Shown piece by piece: positions 25,550-32,807 of a DNA stretch of 33,803 bases. Numbering within the stretch: position 1 is the stretch's first letter; each line of letters opens with the position of its first letter. A program made the position numbers and the translations under genes. The notes below the pieces were generated by a model. That model searched no databases and was not told the DNA's origin. It saw nothing but the letters and a program-made list of their open reading frames with translations. The stretch is from Lachnospiraceae bacterium (GTDB lineage: Bacteria; Bacillota; Clostridia; Lachnospirales; Lachnospiraceae): assembly GCA_017441825.1 (NCBI GenBank), contig JAFRVD010000018.1, forward strand, positions 1 through 33,803, written 5' to 3'.

Positions 25550-26116
25550 ATGGCACATAACTGTTTTAAAGGTAAGCTTGTGATGTTACGGGCGCAGCGT
25601 CCGGAGGACGTGGAGATCCTGAAGAAGATGGACCTGGACCGGAATACGGACAGCGACAGGTGCGACGACTGCATCAAGCTTCCGCGGCCCGCGTGGAAGC
25701 TCGAAGAGGGCTTTAAGGAGCGGCTCGAACGGGAGAGTGAGCCTGAGAACTACCGGTTCATGATTGACACGCTGGATGGAGTCACCGTGGGCTCCATCAA
25801 CGCACACGACGTGGACTTCCGGATGGGAACCTTCAGCTACGGGCTTGGGGTCTATGAGGAGTACCGGCATCACGGCTACGCGTCCGAAGCGGTCATCCTC
25901 ATGATGCGCTATTACTTCAACGAACTTCGGATGCACAAGTGCAACGTGGCGGTCTACGAGTTCAACGAAGCGTCCATCGGCCTCCATGAGCATCTGGGCT
26001 TTGTCCGCGAGGGCGTGGTCCGGGAGACCTACTATACGGACGGCCGTTACTGCGACGATATCCTGTTCGGCATGACAAGGGACGAATTTACGGAGAGATA
26101 TGGGCAGATTCTTTGA
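25550..26116 (+). CDS. GNAT-family N-acetyltransferase (RimJ/RimL-like)
   Basis: This 188-residue acyltransferase uses acetyl-CoA. The fold is visible as the N-terminal LVMLRAQRPEDVEILKKM, the strand GVTVGSINAHDVDF, the acetyl-CoA-binding loop YRHHGYASEAV (about residues 105-115), and the C-terminal NEASIGLHEHLGFVREGVVRE. This is the RimJ/RimL/SpeG-type arrangement; the acceptor (protein N-terminus, polyamine or small molecule) is unknown. A cysteine-containing segment RCDDCIKLPRPAW (about 37-49) sits in the usual substrate-contact region. The stop codon lies 17 bp inside the following gene, so the two are likely coupled. Confidence 0.88.
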   Translation: MAHNCFKGKLVMLRAQRPEDVEILKKMDLDRNTDSDRCDDCIKLPRPAWKLEEGFKERLERESEPENYRFMIDTLDGVTVGSINAHDVDFRMGTFSYGLGVYEEYRHHGYASEAVILMMRYYFNELRMHKCNVAVYEFNEASIGLHEHLGFVREGVVRETYYTDGRYCDDILFGMTRDEFTERYGQIL

Positions 26117-26762
26117 CGTGAACAACAGCGTCTGGAGCTTTGTCGGCAAGATCTTTGACGCGTTCGTGCTCCACCTTATGTGGGTCCTTTGCTGTCTCCC
26201 CGTGGTGACGGCAGGGCCTTCAACGGCTGCCCTCTATTATGCGCTTATAAAGGACGTCCGGGACGAGGAAGGCCATTACGTCCGCGCCTTCTTTAAGTCT
26301 TTCCGGACGAATCTCCGGCAGGGGATGATCATAGGGGTCCCGGATACCGCGCTGGGCGTGCTCTTCTTCTTTATGGTGCGGTTCTACCTGTTCCTTCCCG
26401 GCGATGCCGTAGGCAGCCCCGCCGCAAACTACCTGGTGCTCCTCCCCGTGATCCCGTACATTTTCCTGAACCGGTACCTGTTTCCGTACCTCGGGATCTT
26501 TTCAGACACCGTCCCGAACCTCGTGAAGGGCTCTTTTTACATGATGATGCGGAACTTCGGGAAAACACTCGTCATGTCGACCCTGACCGTCGGTTTTTAT
26601 TTTCTGGTCGTCTATTTTGAACTGTGGCCGATCCTGATCTTTGGATACGGGATCCCTGCGTATTTCAATTCCTGGCTGTTGTCTAAGGCGTTTGATCCAC
26701 TGATCAGGCGGATCCGGCAGAAAGAGGAAGAGAAGATGGGAACGGAGGCGGAAGGCTTATGA
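26100..26762 (+). CDS. YesL-family (DUF624) membrane protein
   Basis: This 220-residue protein has about five predicted helices and begins with the family signature FFDVNNSVWSFVGKIFDAFVLHLMWVLCCLPVVTAGPSTAALYY. YesL/DUF624 proteins commonly sit beside LplABC-type carbohydrate transport genes in Bacillota; their role is not established, though transport regulation has been suggested. Here it lies downstream of both importer operons. The start overlaps the acetyltransferase gene by 17 bp and the stop overlaps the lipoprotein gene by 4 bp. Confidence 0.88.
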   Translation: MGRFFDVNNSVWSFVGKIFDAFVLHLMWVLCCLPVVTAGPSTAALYYALIKDVRDEEGHYVRAFFKSFRTNLRQGMIIGVPDTALGVLFFFMVRFYLFLPGDAVGSPAANYLVLLPVIPYIFLNRYLFPYLGIFSDTVPNLVKGSFYMMMRNFGKTLVMSTLTVGFYFLVVYFELWPILIFGYGIPAYFNSWLLSKAFDPLIRRIRQKEEEKMGTEAEGL

Positions 26763-27415
26763 AACGGATCGTTTTGACTCTGCTCACGCTGATGCTGCTT
26801 TTCGGGACCGCCGGCTGCCTCGGTGCGAGCGCTTCAAAAAGGAAGGATCTTAAGGAGCTTGACCTTTCCACTCTCTTTTCAGAAGAAGAGGGCTATCATT
26901 TTGAAAATATTCGCTGGTGGATGACCGAAGAGGAGATCCAGGAAGCCACGGACAAGGCGCTCACCTCAGTGGGCGGCTACGGCGCGGACGGGATCGCAGT
27001 GTATAACGCAGACGGCCTCGGGATCCGCATCCTGGACCGTGTATGCGACGGCGCCACCGCAGCCTTTGACGAAAACGGCCTCTGCTACATGGTCTCGTTC
27101 ATCTTTCAGGACAGTAAATACGCGACGAGCCCTGTGACGCTCAAGAATCTGTCATCTCAGTATTACGAAAGGCTCACGGAAGCGTTCGGAGAACCCGACG
27201 AGGTACTTTCGGACAGCGGCGTTACGGGGAATGCCACATATCAATATAAAGAATATTACTGGAGATACACGACTCCGGACGGGAAGGTCACGGAACTGCA
27301 GTGGGCGAAGTCCTACGTCGTAGACGAAAACGACCCGGCGCTCATTACGCTGGGAGTGATCTGCCTTACGGATCTTCTAACGGATGAAGCGGCATCGTCT
27401 TCCGGCGTTCGCTGA
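26759..27415 (+). CDS. Lipoprotein of unknown function
   Basis: This 218-residue predicted lipoprotein has a short signal peptide with lipobox GTAGC (C20). The mature part starts with a charged segment, then a putative alpha/beta region ENIRWWMTEEEIQEAT, FDENGLCYMVSFIF and YYERLTEAFGEPDE. The pattern 'region of match-like start, helix, GEP' resembles small secreted domains that measure or bind ligands, but I recognise no family. The ATGA overlap with the YesL-like gene indicates translational coupling, so it may act with that membrane protein. Confidence 0.8.
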   Translation: MKRIVLTLLTLMLLFGTAGCLGASASKRKDLKELDLSTLFSEEEGYHFENIRWWMTEEEIQEATDKALTSVGGYGADGIAVYNADGLGIRILDRVCDGATAAFDENGLCYMVSFIFQDSKYATSPVTLKNLSSQYYERLTEAFGEPDEVLSDSGVTGNATYQYKEYYWRYTTPDGKVTELQWAKSYVVDENDPALITLGVICLTDLLTDEAASSSGVR

Positions 27416-27471
27416 ATAAAAGGGAACGCAAACTCCGGCGGATTCCTGTAGACTGGAAAACGAAAAAATGA

Positions 27472-27512
27472 TAAGATACAAGGGTCAGAATATTTCTGGC
27501 CCTTGTATCTTA
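27472..27512. terminator. Long hairpin, probable terminator
   Basis: A 19-bp stem with one G-U pair (27472-27490 with 27494-27512) and a 3-base loop. No T run follows on the plus strand, while an A run precedes it. It probably marks the end of the acetyltransferase-YesL-lipoprotein transcript or an RNA-stabilising element before the next gene. Confidence 0.65.
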
Positions 27513-27544
27513 CTGTAGAGAAAAACGATCCGGGAGGGCCGTTC

Positions 27545-28234
27545 ATGGCAAAAAAGAAAACAACGAAAAAGGCGGCGGGCGGACCGGGAAAGACACAGCT
27601 CGCGCTGTCGCTCATACTGAACGTCCTGATCTTCGCGTTTACAGCGTATTCGGTGTTCCTGTGCTTTTACAACGCGGATTCCGGACAGCTCACGGCAGAC
27701 GGGCTCAAGGCCTTCCGCTACTTCACTGTGGATTCGAACATCGTCTGCGCGCTGGCGGCGCTTGCCGTCGTTATTGCGGACGTCAGGCTCCTTTCAGGGA
27801 ACGGCGGACAGCTGCCCAAATGGGTGCTCCTTTTCAAGTTTGTCGGGACGGTAGGCGTTACGCTTACGATGCTGACCTGTATCCTCTATCTTTCAAAGAT
27901 GACGGGCGGCTTCGGAAACCTGATCCGCGGGAAGGAGCTGTTCATGCACCTTCTGACGCCGGTCCTCGCGATCGTCTCTTATGTGCTTTTTGAACACGGA
28001 GCACCGCTGAAGCTCTGGACCATTTTCCTGCCGTGCGTGCCTATTGCCGCGTATGGGGCCGTGTATTTCTACATGGTGCTTTCGGTACCCAAGGACCGCG
28101 GCGGCTGGAATGATTTCTACGCGCTCGCGCGGAACAGGAACTGGGTCGTTCCCGTACTCGTTATGGCGGCAGCCATTGTCCTGATCAGTCTTGTTCTGTG
28201 GGGACTGAACCGGATGTTCCGGCCCAGAAAGTGA
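27545..28234 (+). CDS. Pr6Pr/FAR-17a-like integral membrane protein
   Basis: This 229-residue protein starts with a lysine-rich tail and has six predicted helices. FRYFTVDSNIVCALAAL, the WVLLFKFVGTVGVTLTML helix, FMHLLTPVLAIVSYVLFE and GGWNDFYAL are typical of Pr6Pr family proteins, and it is the closest relative in the window of the protein at 4809-5747. It lacks that protein's C-terminal extension. The start at 27545 is preferred because GGGAGGG lies upstream; the frame is open earlier only across the hairpin. A small basic protein gene follows after 8 bp. Confidence 0.8.
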   Translation: MAKKKTTKKAAGGPGKTQLALSLILNVLIFAFTAYSVFLCFYNADSGQLTADGLKAFRYFTVDSNIVCALAALAVVIADVRLLSGNGGQLPKWVLLFKFVGTVGVTLTMLTCILYLSKMTGGFGNLIRGKELFMHLLTPVLAIVSYVLFEHGAPLKLWTIFLPCVPIAAYGAVYFYMVLSVPKDRGGWNDFYALARNRNWVVPVLVMAAAIVLISLVLWGLNRMFRPRK

Positions 28235-28242
28235 GGGTTTTG

Positions 28243-28521
28243 ATGAGACGTAAGAAACCGAGCAAAAAAGAACAAAAACGGCTCAATAAGATCAATAAAC
28301 TGATTGAACTGAATAAAGAAAAAACAGCAAAAGAGCGCCACAACAACTCCCGGATCGTGAAGCTTTCACGGAACGTACGGCGGGTGAAGCGCGGCGCTAA
28401 GGTCTTTAAATTTGTAAAGGAGAAGGTCGTGCCGGTCCTGCTCATCGCCTTTGCGGCGGTGGCCTATAAGGTCTTCGGCGTCGAGATCCCCAAGGAGAAG
28501 AAGCGGAAGGGTAAGAAATGA
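28243..28521 (+). CDS. Small basic protein with one membrane segment
   Basis: This 92-residue protein is extremely rich in Lys and Arg. A probable coiled-coil helix (about residues 5-35) is followed by a basic stretch and a single hydrophobic segment VVPVLLIAFAAVAYKVFGV (about 62-80), then a Lys-rich end. I do not recognise a family. GAGGG lies 5 bases before the ATG, and the gene begins 8 bp after the Pr6Pr-like gene, suggesting co-expression. The basic cytosolic part could bind nucleic acid or acidic phospholipid; that is only inference. Its stop is 4 bp from the convergent coaX stop. Confidence 0.7.
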   Translation: MRRKKPSKKEQKRLNKINKLIELNKEKTAKERHNNSRIVKLSRNVRRVKRGAKVFKFVKEKVVPVLLIAFAAVAYKVFGVEIPKEKKRKGKK

Positions 28522-28525
28522 TCCC

Positions 28526-29308
28526 TTACCTGTTTCGGAGACAGATGCTCCATAAGCCTTTCATGAGAAGGCCCGGGTCCCATGTGACGGTGTGCGTAAG
28601 GAACGGCGTGATGAACGGGCTGCAGCCTCCGGTCGCGAAGATCCGGCAGGGGACTCCGGCCTCCCGCTCCATTTCCGTGATGATCCGGTCCAGCATGCCC
28701 GCAGTCCCGTAGATGATGCCGCTCCGCATGGCGTCCACCGTATTCGTGCCGATGGCGCGCTCCGGCGCGTCCAGCCCGATGTCCGGGAGCGCCGACGTAG
28801 TTTCGGAAAGCGAATTTAAGGACGTCCGGACGCCGGAGCAGATGGTCACTCCCCGGAGGGCCCTGGGCCCCCCGCGGTATCCGTCCACCATGGAGATGAC
28901 GGTCGCGGTGCCCATGTCGATATCGATGACAGGCCCATCGGCAGTGAGGAGCGCGCCGGCCGCATCGCACAGGATGTCCGTGCCGACCTCGTACGGGTCG
29001 TAGGTGTCTATGGTAAAGTCCAGGTCAAGCCCGGCGTTCACCCGGATCACGGAAAGGTCGAGAAGCTGCGAAAGCGCTTCCGTGAGCTGCCCCGTGACCT
29101 GCGGCACCACGCTCGAAAGCGCGCAGGCCGTGATGGCTGTATCTTCTATGTGGTGAAGCTTCAGGATGGTCCGGATGGTGACCGCGTATTCCACGGCTGT
29201 CCGGGTGCGGTCCGTGTGGATCCTTTCGAGGAACAGAGGCTCCGGATGGGTCTCTTCATGGATCGAGAAGCAGATGTTGCTGTTGCCTGCGTCAACGGTC
29301 AGGATCAT
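28526..29308 (-). CDS. coaX: Type III pantothenate kinase homologue, copy 1
   Basis: This 260-residue ASKHA-fold enzyme should phosphorylate pantothenate, the first step of coenzyme A synthesis. The ATP-phosphate motif DAGNSN (6-11), the catalytic-Asp motif as GTD (109-111), DMGTAT (131-136), YRGG (144-147), the IGTNTVDAMRSGIIYG segment (186-201) and ATGG (225-228) are kept. The normally conserved loop xxPG after YRGG reads ICSG (156-159) and contains a small insertion, so part of the pantothenate site is altered. The start overlaps the stop of copy 2 by 4 bp, which implies coupled translation of both copies and possibly a mixed dimer. No terminator is apparent before the convergent gene. Confidence 0.88.
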   Translation of the reverse strand: MILTVDAGNSNICFSIHEETHPEPLFLERIHTDRTRTAVEYAVTIRTILKLHHIEDTAITACALSSVVPQVTGQLTEALSQLLDLSVIRVNAGLDLDFTIDTYDPYEVGTDILCDAAGALLTADGPVIDIDMGTATVISMVDGYRGGPRALRGVTICSGVRTSLNSLSETTSALPDIGLDAPERAIGTNTVDAMRSGIIYGTAGMLDRIITEMEREAGVPCRIFATGGCSPFITPFLTHTVTWDPGLLMKGLWSICLRNR

Positions 29309-30081
29309 CGGCGGCCTCCTTTCTCGTGATAATAAAGGCGGGAGAGGCCTTTTAAGGCCAGAAATTCGTCTTCGATGACCTCATGGGTGAGATATGGAAG
29401 GATGCGCTTTGCGTGCCTCCCGGTCGCGACGTGGGTCGTCTTCATGCCGAGCTCGTCCTCGCAGAGGTCGATGATCCGGTCCGCCATTCCGGCGTTTCCG
29501 AAGGTGAGGCCCCCGGTCAGCGATTCCTGCGAATTTTTGCCGAGCGTCGTGAGGACGGTCCCGGGTGCGGTATTCGGGATCTGAGAGGTGTTTCCGAGAA
29601 GCGCATTGAGTGCGCTGTGCACGCCGGGCAGGATCACGCCTCCCCGGTACGCGCCTTCCGGCCCGATCACGCCTAACGTGGTGGCTGTGCCGAAATCGAT
29701 GAAAATGAGCGGAGGAGGCGCAAGGAGAAGCGCGCCTGCGGCGTCCGCGAGGAGATTGGCGCCCAGGTTCTCCGGCTGGTCGATCCAGATGGGCACGAGG
29801 TCCTGCCGGTCCGCCCGAACGACGTATGGGGCTGACCCGAACACGCGCCGGACCGATGCGGAAATGACGGACGTGAGCGCCGGAACGACGCTCGAAAGGA
29901 CGCAGCCCTCGACCTCCGAGATCTCCGTCTTCCGGACTGCAAAGGTCTGGAGAAGGTCTACGGCGTATTCGAGGTCCGTCTTCTTAAGGTTCGTACTGAT
30001 CCGCTCCAGGAAGATCTCCCGGTCCCGGTCCATGCAGCCGATGCTGATATAACTGTTTGTGACGTCGAGTGTTGCGATCAT
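29305..30081 (-). CDS. Type III pantothenate kinase homologue, copy 2 (degenerate ATP site)
   Basis: This 258-residue CoaX paralogue is divergent from copy 1. It keeps DFGTATT (129-135) and the canonical YRGGVILPG (145-153). However, the first phosphate motif reads DVTNSY (6-11; the glycine and second asparagine are lost), the catalytic GAD motif reads GAN (107-109), and the TGG near the C-terminus reads TGR (220-222). These are the residues copy 1 retains. It may be an inactive partner, a regulatory subunit or one half of a heterodimer. AAAGGAG precedes the ATG, and a promoter lies 30 bp upstream. It is first in the two-gene operon. Confidence 0.85.
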   Translation of the reverse strand: MIATLDVTNSYISIGCMDRDREIFLERISTNLKKTDLEYAVDLLQTFAVRKTEISEVEGCVLSSVVPALTSVISASVRRVFGSAPYVVRADRQDLVPIWIDQPENLGANLLADAAGALLLAPPPLIFIDFGTATTLGVIGPEGAYRGGVILPGVHSALNALLGNTSQIPNTAPGTVLTTLGKNSQESLTGGLTFGNAGMADRIIDLCEDELGMKTTHVATGRHAKRILPYLTHEVIEDEFLALKGLSRLYYHEKGGRR

Positions 30082-30109
30082 GCGGCGCTCCTTTCAAAGA
30101 TTAAGGTTA

Positions 30110-30138
30110 ATTATACTGATTGAAGGAGAGATTGACAA
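30110..30138 (-). promoter_or_regulatory. Promoter of the coaX pair
   Basis: On the minus strand TTGTCA (30133-30138) and TATAAT (30110-30115) have a 17-base spacer. Transcription would start near 30103, about 22 bases before the ATG of copy 2. The remaining 70 bp to the next plus-strand gene contains an imperfect inverted repeat (30139-30167) but no clear plus-strand promoter. Confidence 0.8.
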
Positions 30139-30210
30139 GGCTTTTCTCCCGGAGTGCAGGAGAAGCCTGTATATTTTCAGAAGAAGCAAAGTCGGTAAGG
30201 AGGTCGTGCT

Positions 30211-31053
30211 TTGGAAAAGATGGAAAAGAATGATTATACGGATCCCGCGTGCCCGTTCGATTTTTCACAGTACACCGGGGGGCCGAAGGAATCGGTGCCT
30301 GTAAGAAGGGTCCTTGAAAAGGAGGACGGCCTTCTGGCCGTCAATGACTACGAAGGGGCGGAGCGCCATCTCCGGTACTGGATACAGGAGGCGGAGGCGC
30401 TTCACGACAGCCGCGGCAGGTTCACTCTGATGAACGAGCTCATGGGCGTCCTCCGGAAGTCCGGAAAGAAGGACGAGGCGATCCGGGCGGCTTACGATAC
30501 GATGGAGCTCGCGAAAGAACCGGACGTGATGGGCGACCCGGTGGGCGTTGCCACGTGCTTTATCAACGCGGGGACGGTGCTGACGTTTGCGGAAAAGCCG
30601 AAGGACGCCGTGCCGCTCTTTGAGATGGCCTGCGGGATCTATGAAAAGGTGCTTCCCGAGGACGATTCGCGGCTTGGCGGCCTTTACAACAACATGGCGC
30701 TGTCACGGACGGACATCGGCGAATACAACGGCGCGATGCGGGACTTCCAGAAGGCACTTTCTGTAATGGGAAAGCAGGAGCAGGGCGAACGGGAGCAGGC
30801 TGTTACGTGGCTGAACATCGCGGATCTTTATGAGCTCCGCGACGGAAACGTGGGTGCGGATGAGATCGACCGGTGTGTGTCCGAAGCGGAAATGTGCCTG
30901 GAGTCGAAAAAGCTTCTGCACGACGCGGACTACGCCTTTGTTCTTGAGAAATGCGCGCCTGTGTTCGACTACTACGGCCATTTCTACTATGCGGAAGTGT
31001 GCCGTACGAGAGCCGCCGCGATCCGCGCGGAATACGCGAAGAAGGACTCTTGA
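30211..31053 (+). CDS. Tetratricopeptide repeat protein
   Basis: This 280-residue soluble protein is made mostly of helix pairs. TPR-type repeats can be seen at about 35-60, 63-90, 100-140 and 145-200, for example NYNEG-like DYEGAERHLRYWI, AGTVLTFAEKPKDAVPLFEMACGIYEK and NNMALSRTDIGEYNGAMRDFQKAL. Such proteins are protein-interaction scaffolds. TTG is used as start, 7 bases after AAGGAGG; an ATG three codons later is too far from it. The gene ends 1 bp before the DUF4037-protein start, so the pair is coupled and probably works together. Confidence 0.85.
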   Translation: MEKMEKNDYTDPACPFDFSQYTGGPKESVPVRRVLEKEDGLLAVNDYEGAERHLRYWIQEAEALHDSRGRFTLMNELMGVLRKSGKKDEAIRAAYDTMELAKEPDVMGDPVGVATCFINAGTVLTFAEKPKDAVPLFEMACGIYEKVLPEDDSRLGGLYNNMALSRTDIGEYNGAMRDFQKALSVMGKQEQGEREQAVTWLNIADLYELRDGNVGADEIDRCVSEAEMCLESKKLLHDADYAFVLEKCAPVFDYYGHFYYAEVCRTRAAAIRAEYAKKDS

Positions 31054-31054
31054 G

Positions 31055-31957
31055 ATGAACGGACTTGCGCTTTCCCGGGACTTTTACGAGGAATACGGGA
31101 AGCCGCTCCTTACGGAACGCTTTCCGGAGCTTCTCGACAGGATCTCCGTGGGACTTTTAGGCGCGGGATCGGAGGTTCTCGGGTATGACGATGCGCTTTC
31201 CGAGGACCACGATTTCACGCCGGACTTCTGTATCTTCCTGCCCGGCGAGGACGTGATTTCGCGCCGTGAGGCCTTTCTTCTGGAGCGAGGCTACAATTCC
31301 CTTCCGAAGGAGTACAAAGGTGTGAAAAGGGCTGTTTTGAGCCCTGCAGGGGGTGCCCGGAGAGGTGTGCTCCGCCTGTCCGATTTCCTCACGGAGAAGC
31401 TCGGCGTTCCTGACGGGGAGCTCACTATAGAGCAATGGCTTCAGATCCCTTCCCAGTACCTTTTGGAAGTCACTGGCGGAGAGCTTTTTTATGACGGATC
31501 CGGCGAATTTTCCGCGATCCGGGAGAAGCTTGCCTGTTACCCTGAGGACGTTCGGAAGAAGCGGCTTGCAGGCCACCTCGTCATGATGGCGCAGGCGGGG
31601 ACGTACAACGTCTTCCGCTGCCTCGCCCATAAGGAGCCCGCCGCGGCCCAGCTTGCGGTCACGGAATTTGTCACGGAAGCGCTCGAATCGTTCTTCCTTC
31701 TTGAGAACCGGTACCTTCCCTATTACAAGTGGAGGTTCCGCGCGCTCCGGGATACGGGATACCGGGACGCGGAGCCGGAGCTTTCGGACCTCTTAAACGG
31801 AGGCGCTTTCCGGTATACGGAGGAAGAGCTTAAGGCGCGGATACAGCATATATTTGAGCGGATCACGGACGAGGACCCGGGGAAATACGCCTACGGAATC
31901 AACGACAGCATCCGGGACCCGTATATAAGAAACCTTCACATTCTGTACTGTGTCTGA
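31055..31957 (+). CDS. DUF4037 nucleotidyltransferase-like protein
   Basis: This 300-residue protein has the nucleotidyltransferase-fold signature GAGSEVLGYDDALSEDHDF (36-54): a Gly-Ser pair followed by SEDHD, where D51 and D53 are candidate metal ligands. This is the layout of DUF4037 proteins. A helical C-terminal part includes the KLACYPEDVRKKRLAGHL and KWRFRALRD segments, which recall aminoglycoside- and MNT-type nucleotidyltransferases. Substrate and partner are unknown. The ATG at 31055 lies 1 bp after the TPR gene stop; AAGGA is at suitable distance. The stop codon lies inside a perfect 17-bp tandem duplication. Confidence 0.82.
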   Translation: MNGLALSRDFYEEYGKPLLTERFPELLDRISVGLLGAGSEVLGYDDALSEDHDFTPDFCIFLPGEDVISRREAFLLERGYNSLPKEYKGVKRAVLSPAGGARRGVLRLSDFLTEKLGVPDGELTIEQWLQIPSQYLLEVTGGELFYDGSGEFSAIREKLACYPEDVRKKRLAGHLVMMAQAGTYNVFRCLAHKEPAAAQLAVTEFVTEALESFFLLENRYLPYYKWRFRALRDTGYRDAEPELSDLLNGGAFRYTEEELKARIQHIFERITDEDPGKYAYGINDSIRDPYIRNLHILYCV

Positions 31958-31974
31958 TTCTGTACTGTGTCTGA
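31941..31974. repeat. 17-bp tandem duplication across the stop codon
   Basis: TTCTGTACTGTGTCTGA is present at 31941-31957 and again at 31958-31974, with no mismatch and no gap. The first copy contains the stop codon of the DUF4037 gene. As 17 is not a multiple of three, the second copy would shift frame if read through. It looks like a recent slippage duplication. Confidence 0.95.
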
Positions 31975-32031
31975 CACGAAAAGGGCAGAAGGCCGTCCCG
32001 GGACCCGGGCGGCCGGAGAAAAGAGGCATAT

Positions 32032-32724
32032 ATGATCATTAACGGCTTTCAGAAGCTGACGCTCCTGGACTTTCCGGGGCATACGGCATGCACACTGTTT
32101 ACGGGCGGCTGCAACCTGCGCTGCCCGTTCTGTCACAATGCGCTACTCGTGACGGAGACGGAAGACCTCGATACTTACCCGGAGGAGGAGATCCTCGCTT
32201 TCTTAAAGAAGCGGCAGGGCATCCTGGACGGCGTGGCCATTACCGGCGGCGAGCCGCTCCTTCAGAAGGACATCCGCGCGTTCATTGAAAAGGTGCGGGA
32301 CTTAGGCTACGCCGTGAAGCTCGACACGAACGGGACGTTCCCCGGGGCGCTCCGCGAGCTCATCGGCGCGGGACTCATCGACTACGCCGCCGTCGATATT
32401 AAGAATTCGAAGGAGAAGTACGGGCTGACAGTGGGCGTCCCCGGAGTCAGGCTTGCCCCCATAGAGGAGACCGTCGCGCTTCTTCTCCATGGACGGATCC
32501 CATACGAATTCCGTACAACGGTCGTCCGGGAATTCCACACGAAGGAGGATATCGAAAGGATCGGCGAGTGGATCCGCGGAGCGGAGAAATATGTGCTTCA
32601 GCACTTTGAGGACAGCGGAAACCTCATCGGAAAAAATATGCACCCGGTTTCGAAGGAAGAAATGCTCGAAATGCGGGACATTGCAAAGAACTACGTTCAG
32701 ACTGCAGAAGTTCGCGGGATTTGA
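32032..32724 (+). CDS. nrdG: Anaerobic ribonucleotide reductase-activating radical SAM protein
   Basis: This 230-residue radical SAM enzyme generates the glycyl radical on NrdD. The cluster motif is C27-x3-C31-x2-C34 in GGCNLRCPFCHN; ITGGEPLL (SAM-binding GGE) and KLDTNGTFP follow. The length fits the longer class of NrdG-like activators in Clostridia and archaea (short E. coli NrdG is about 155 residues). It lies upstream of nrdD, opposite to the usual nrdD-nrdG order, and nrdD has its own promoter. An imperfect hairpin with a T tract (32726-32760) may end this transcript. Confidence 0.88.
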   Translation: MIINGFQKLTLLDFPGHTACTLFTGGCNLRCPFCHNALLVTETEDLDTYPEEEILAFLKKRQGILDGVAITGGEPLLQKDIRAFIEKVRDLGYAVKLDTNGTFPGALRELIGAGLIDYAAVDIKNSKEKYGLTVGVPGVRLAPIEETVALLLHGRIPYEFRTTVVREFHTKEDIERIGEWIRGAEKYVLQHFEDSGNLIGKNMHPVSKEEMLEMRDIAKNYVQTAEVRGI

Positions 32725-32760
32725 GTGCGGAAAAATAGATAAACATCTCTCTTTTTGCAT

Positions 32761-32807
32761 CCACAACATCTTGTGTTTGGTTCTTGACAAGACACCAAAT
32801 GTGCGGT
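32761..32807 (+). promoter_or_regulatory. Paired NrdR-box-like operator sites
   Basis: The NrdR consensus is acaCwAtATaTwGtgt. The 16 bases at 32761-32776 match it at about 13 positions, and those at 32792-32807 match at about 10. The two sites are 15 bp apart, the spacing known for tandem NrdR boxes on one DNA face. Box 2 abuts the -10 and the spacer includes the -35, so binding would block the promoter. The nrdR gene itself is not in the window. Confidence 0.65.

Noticed and set aside
30132-30137. A plus-strand TTGACA that could start a promoter for the TPR gene
   Set aside because: No acceptable -10 lies 16-18 bases downstream. The same bases serve as the -35 of the minus-strand coaX promoter.
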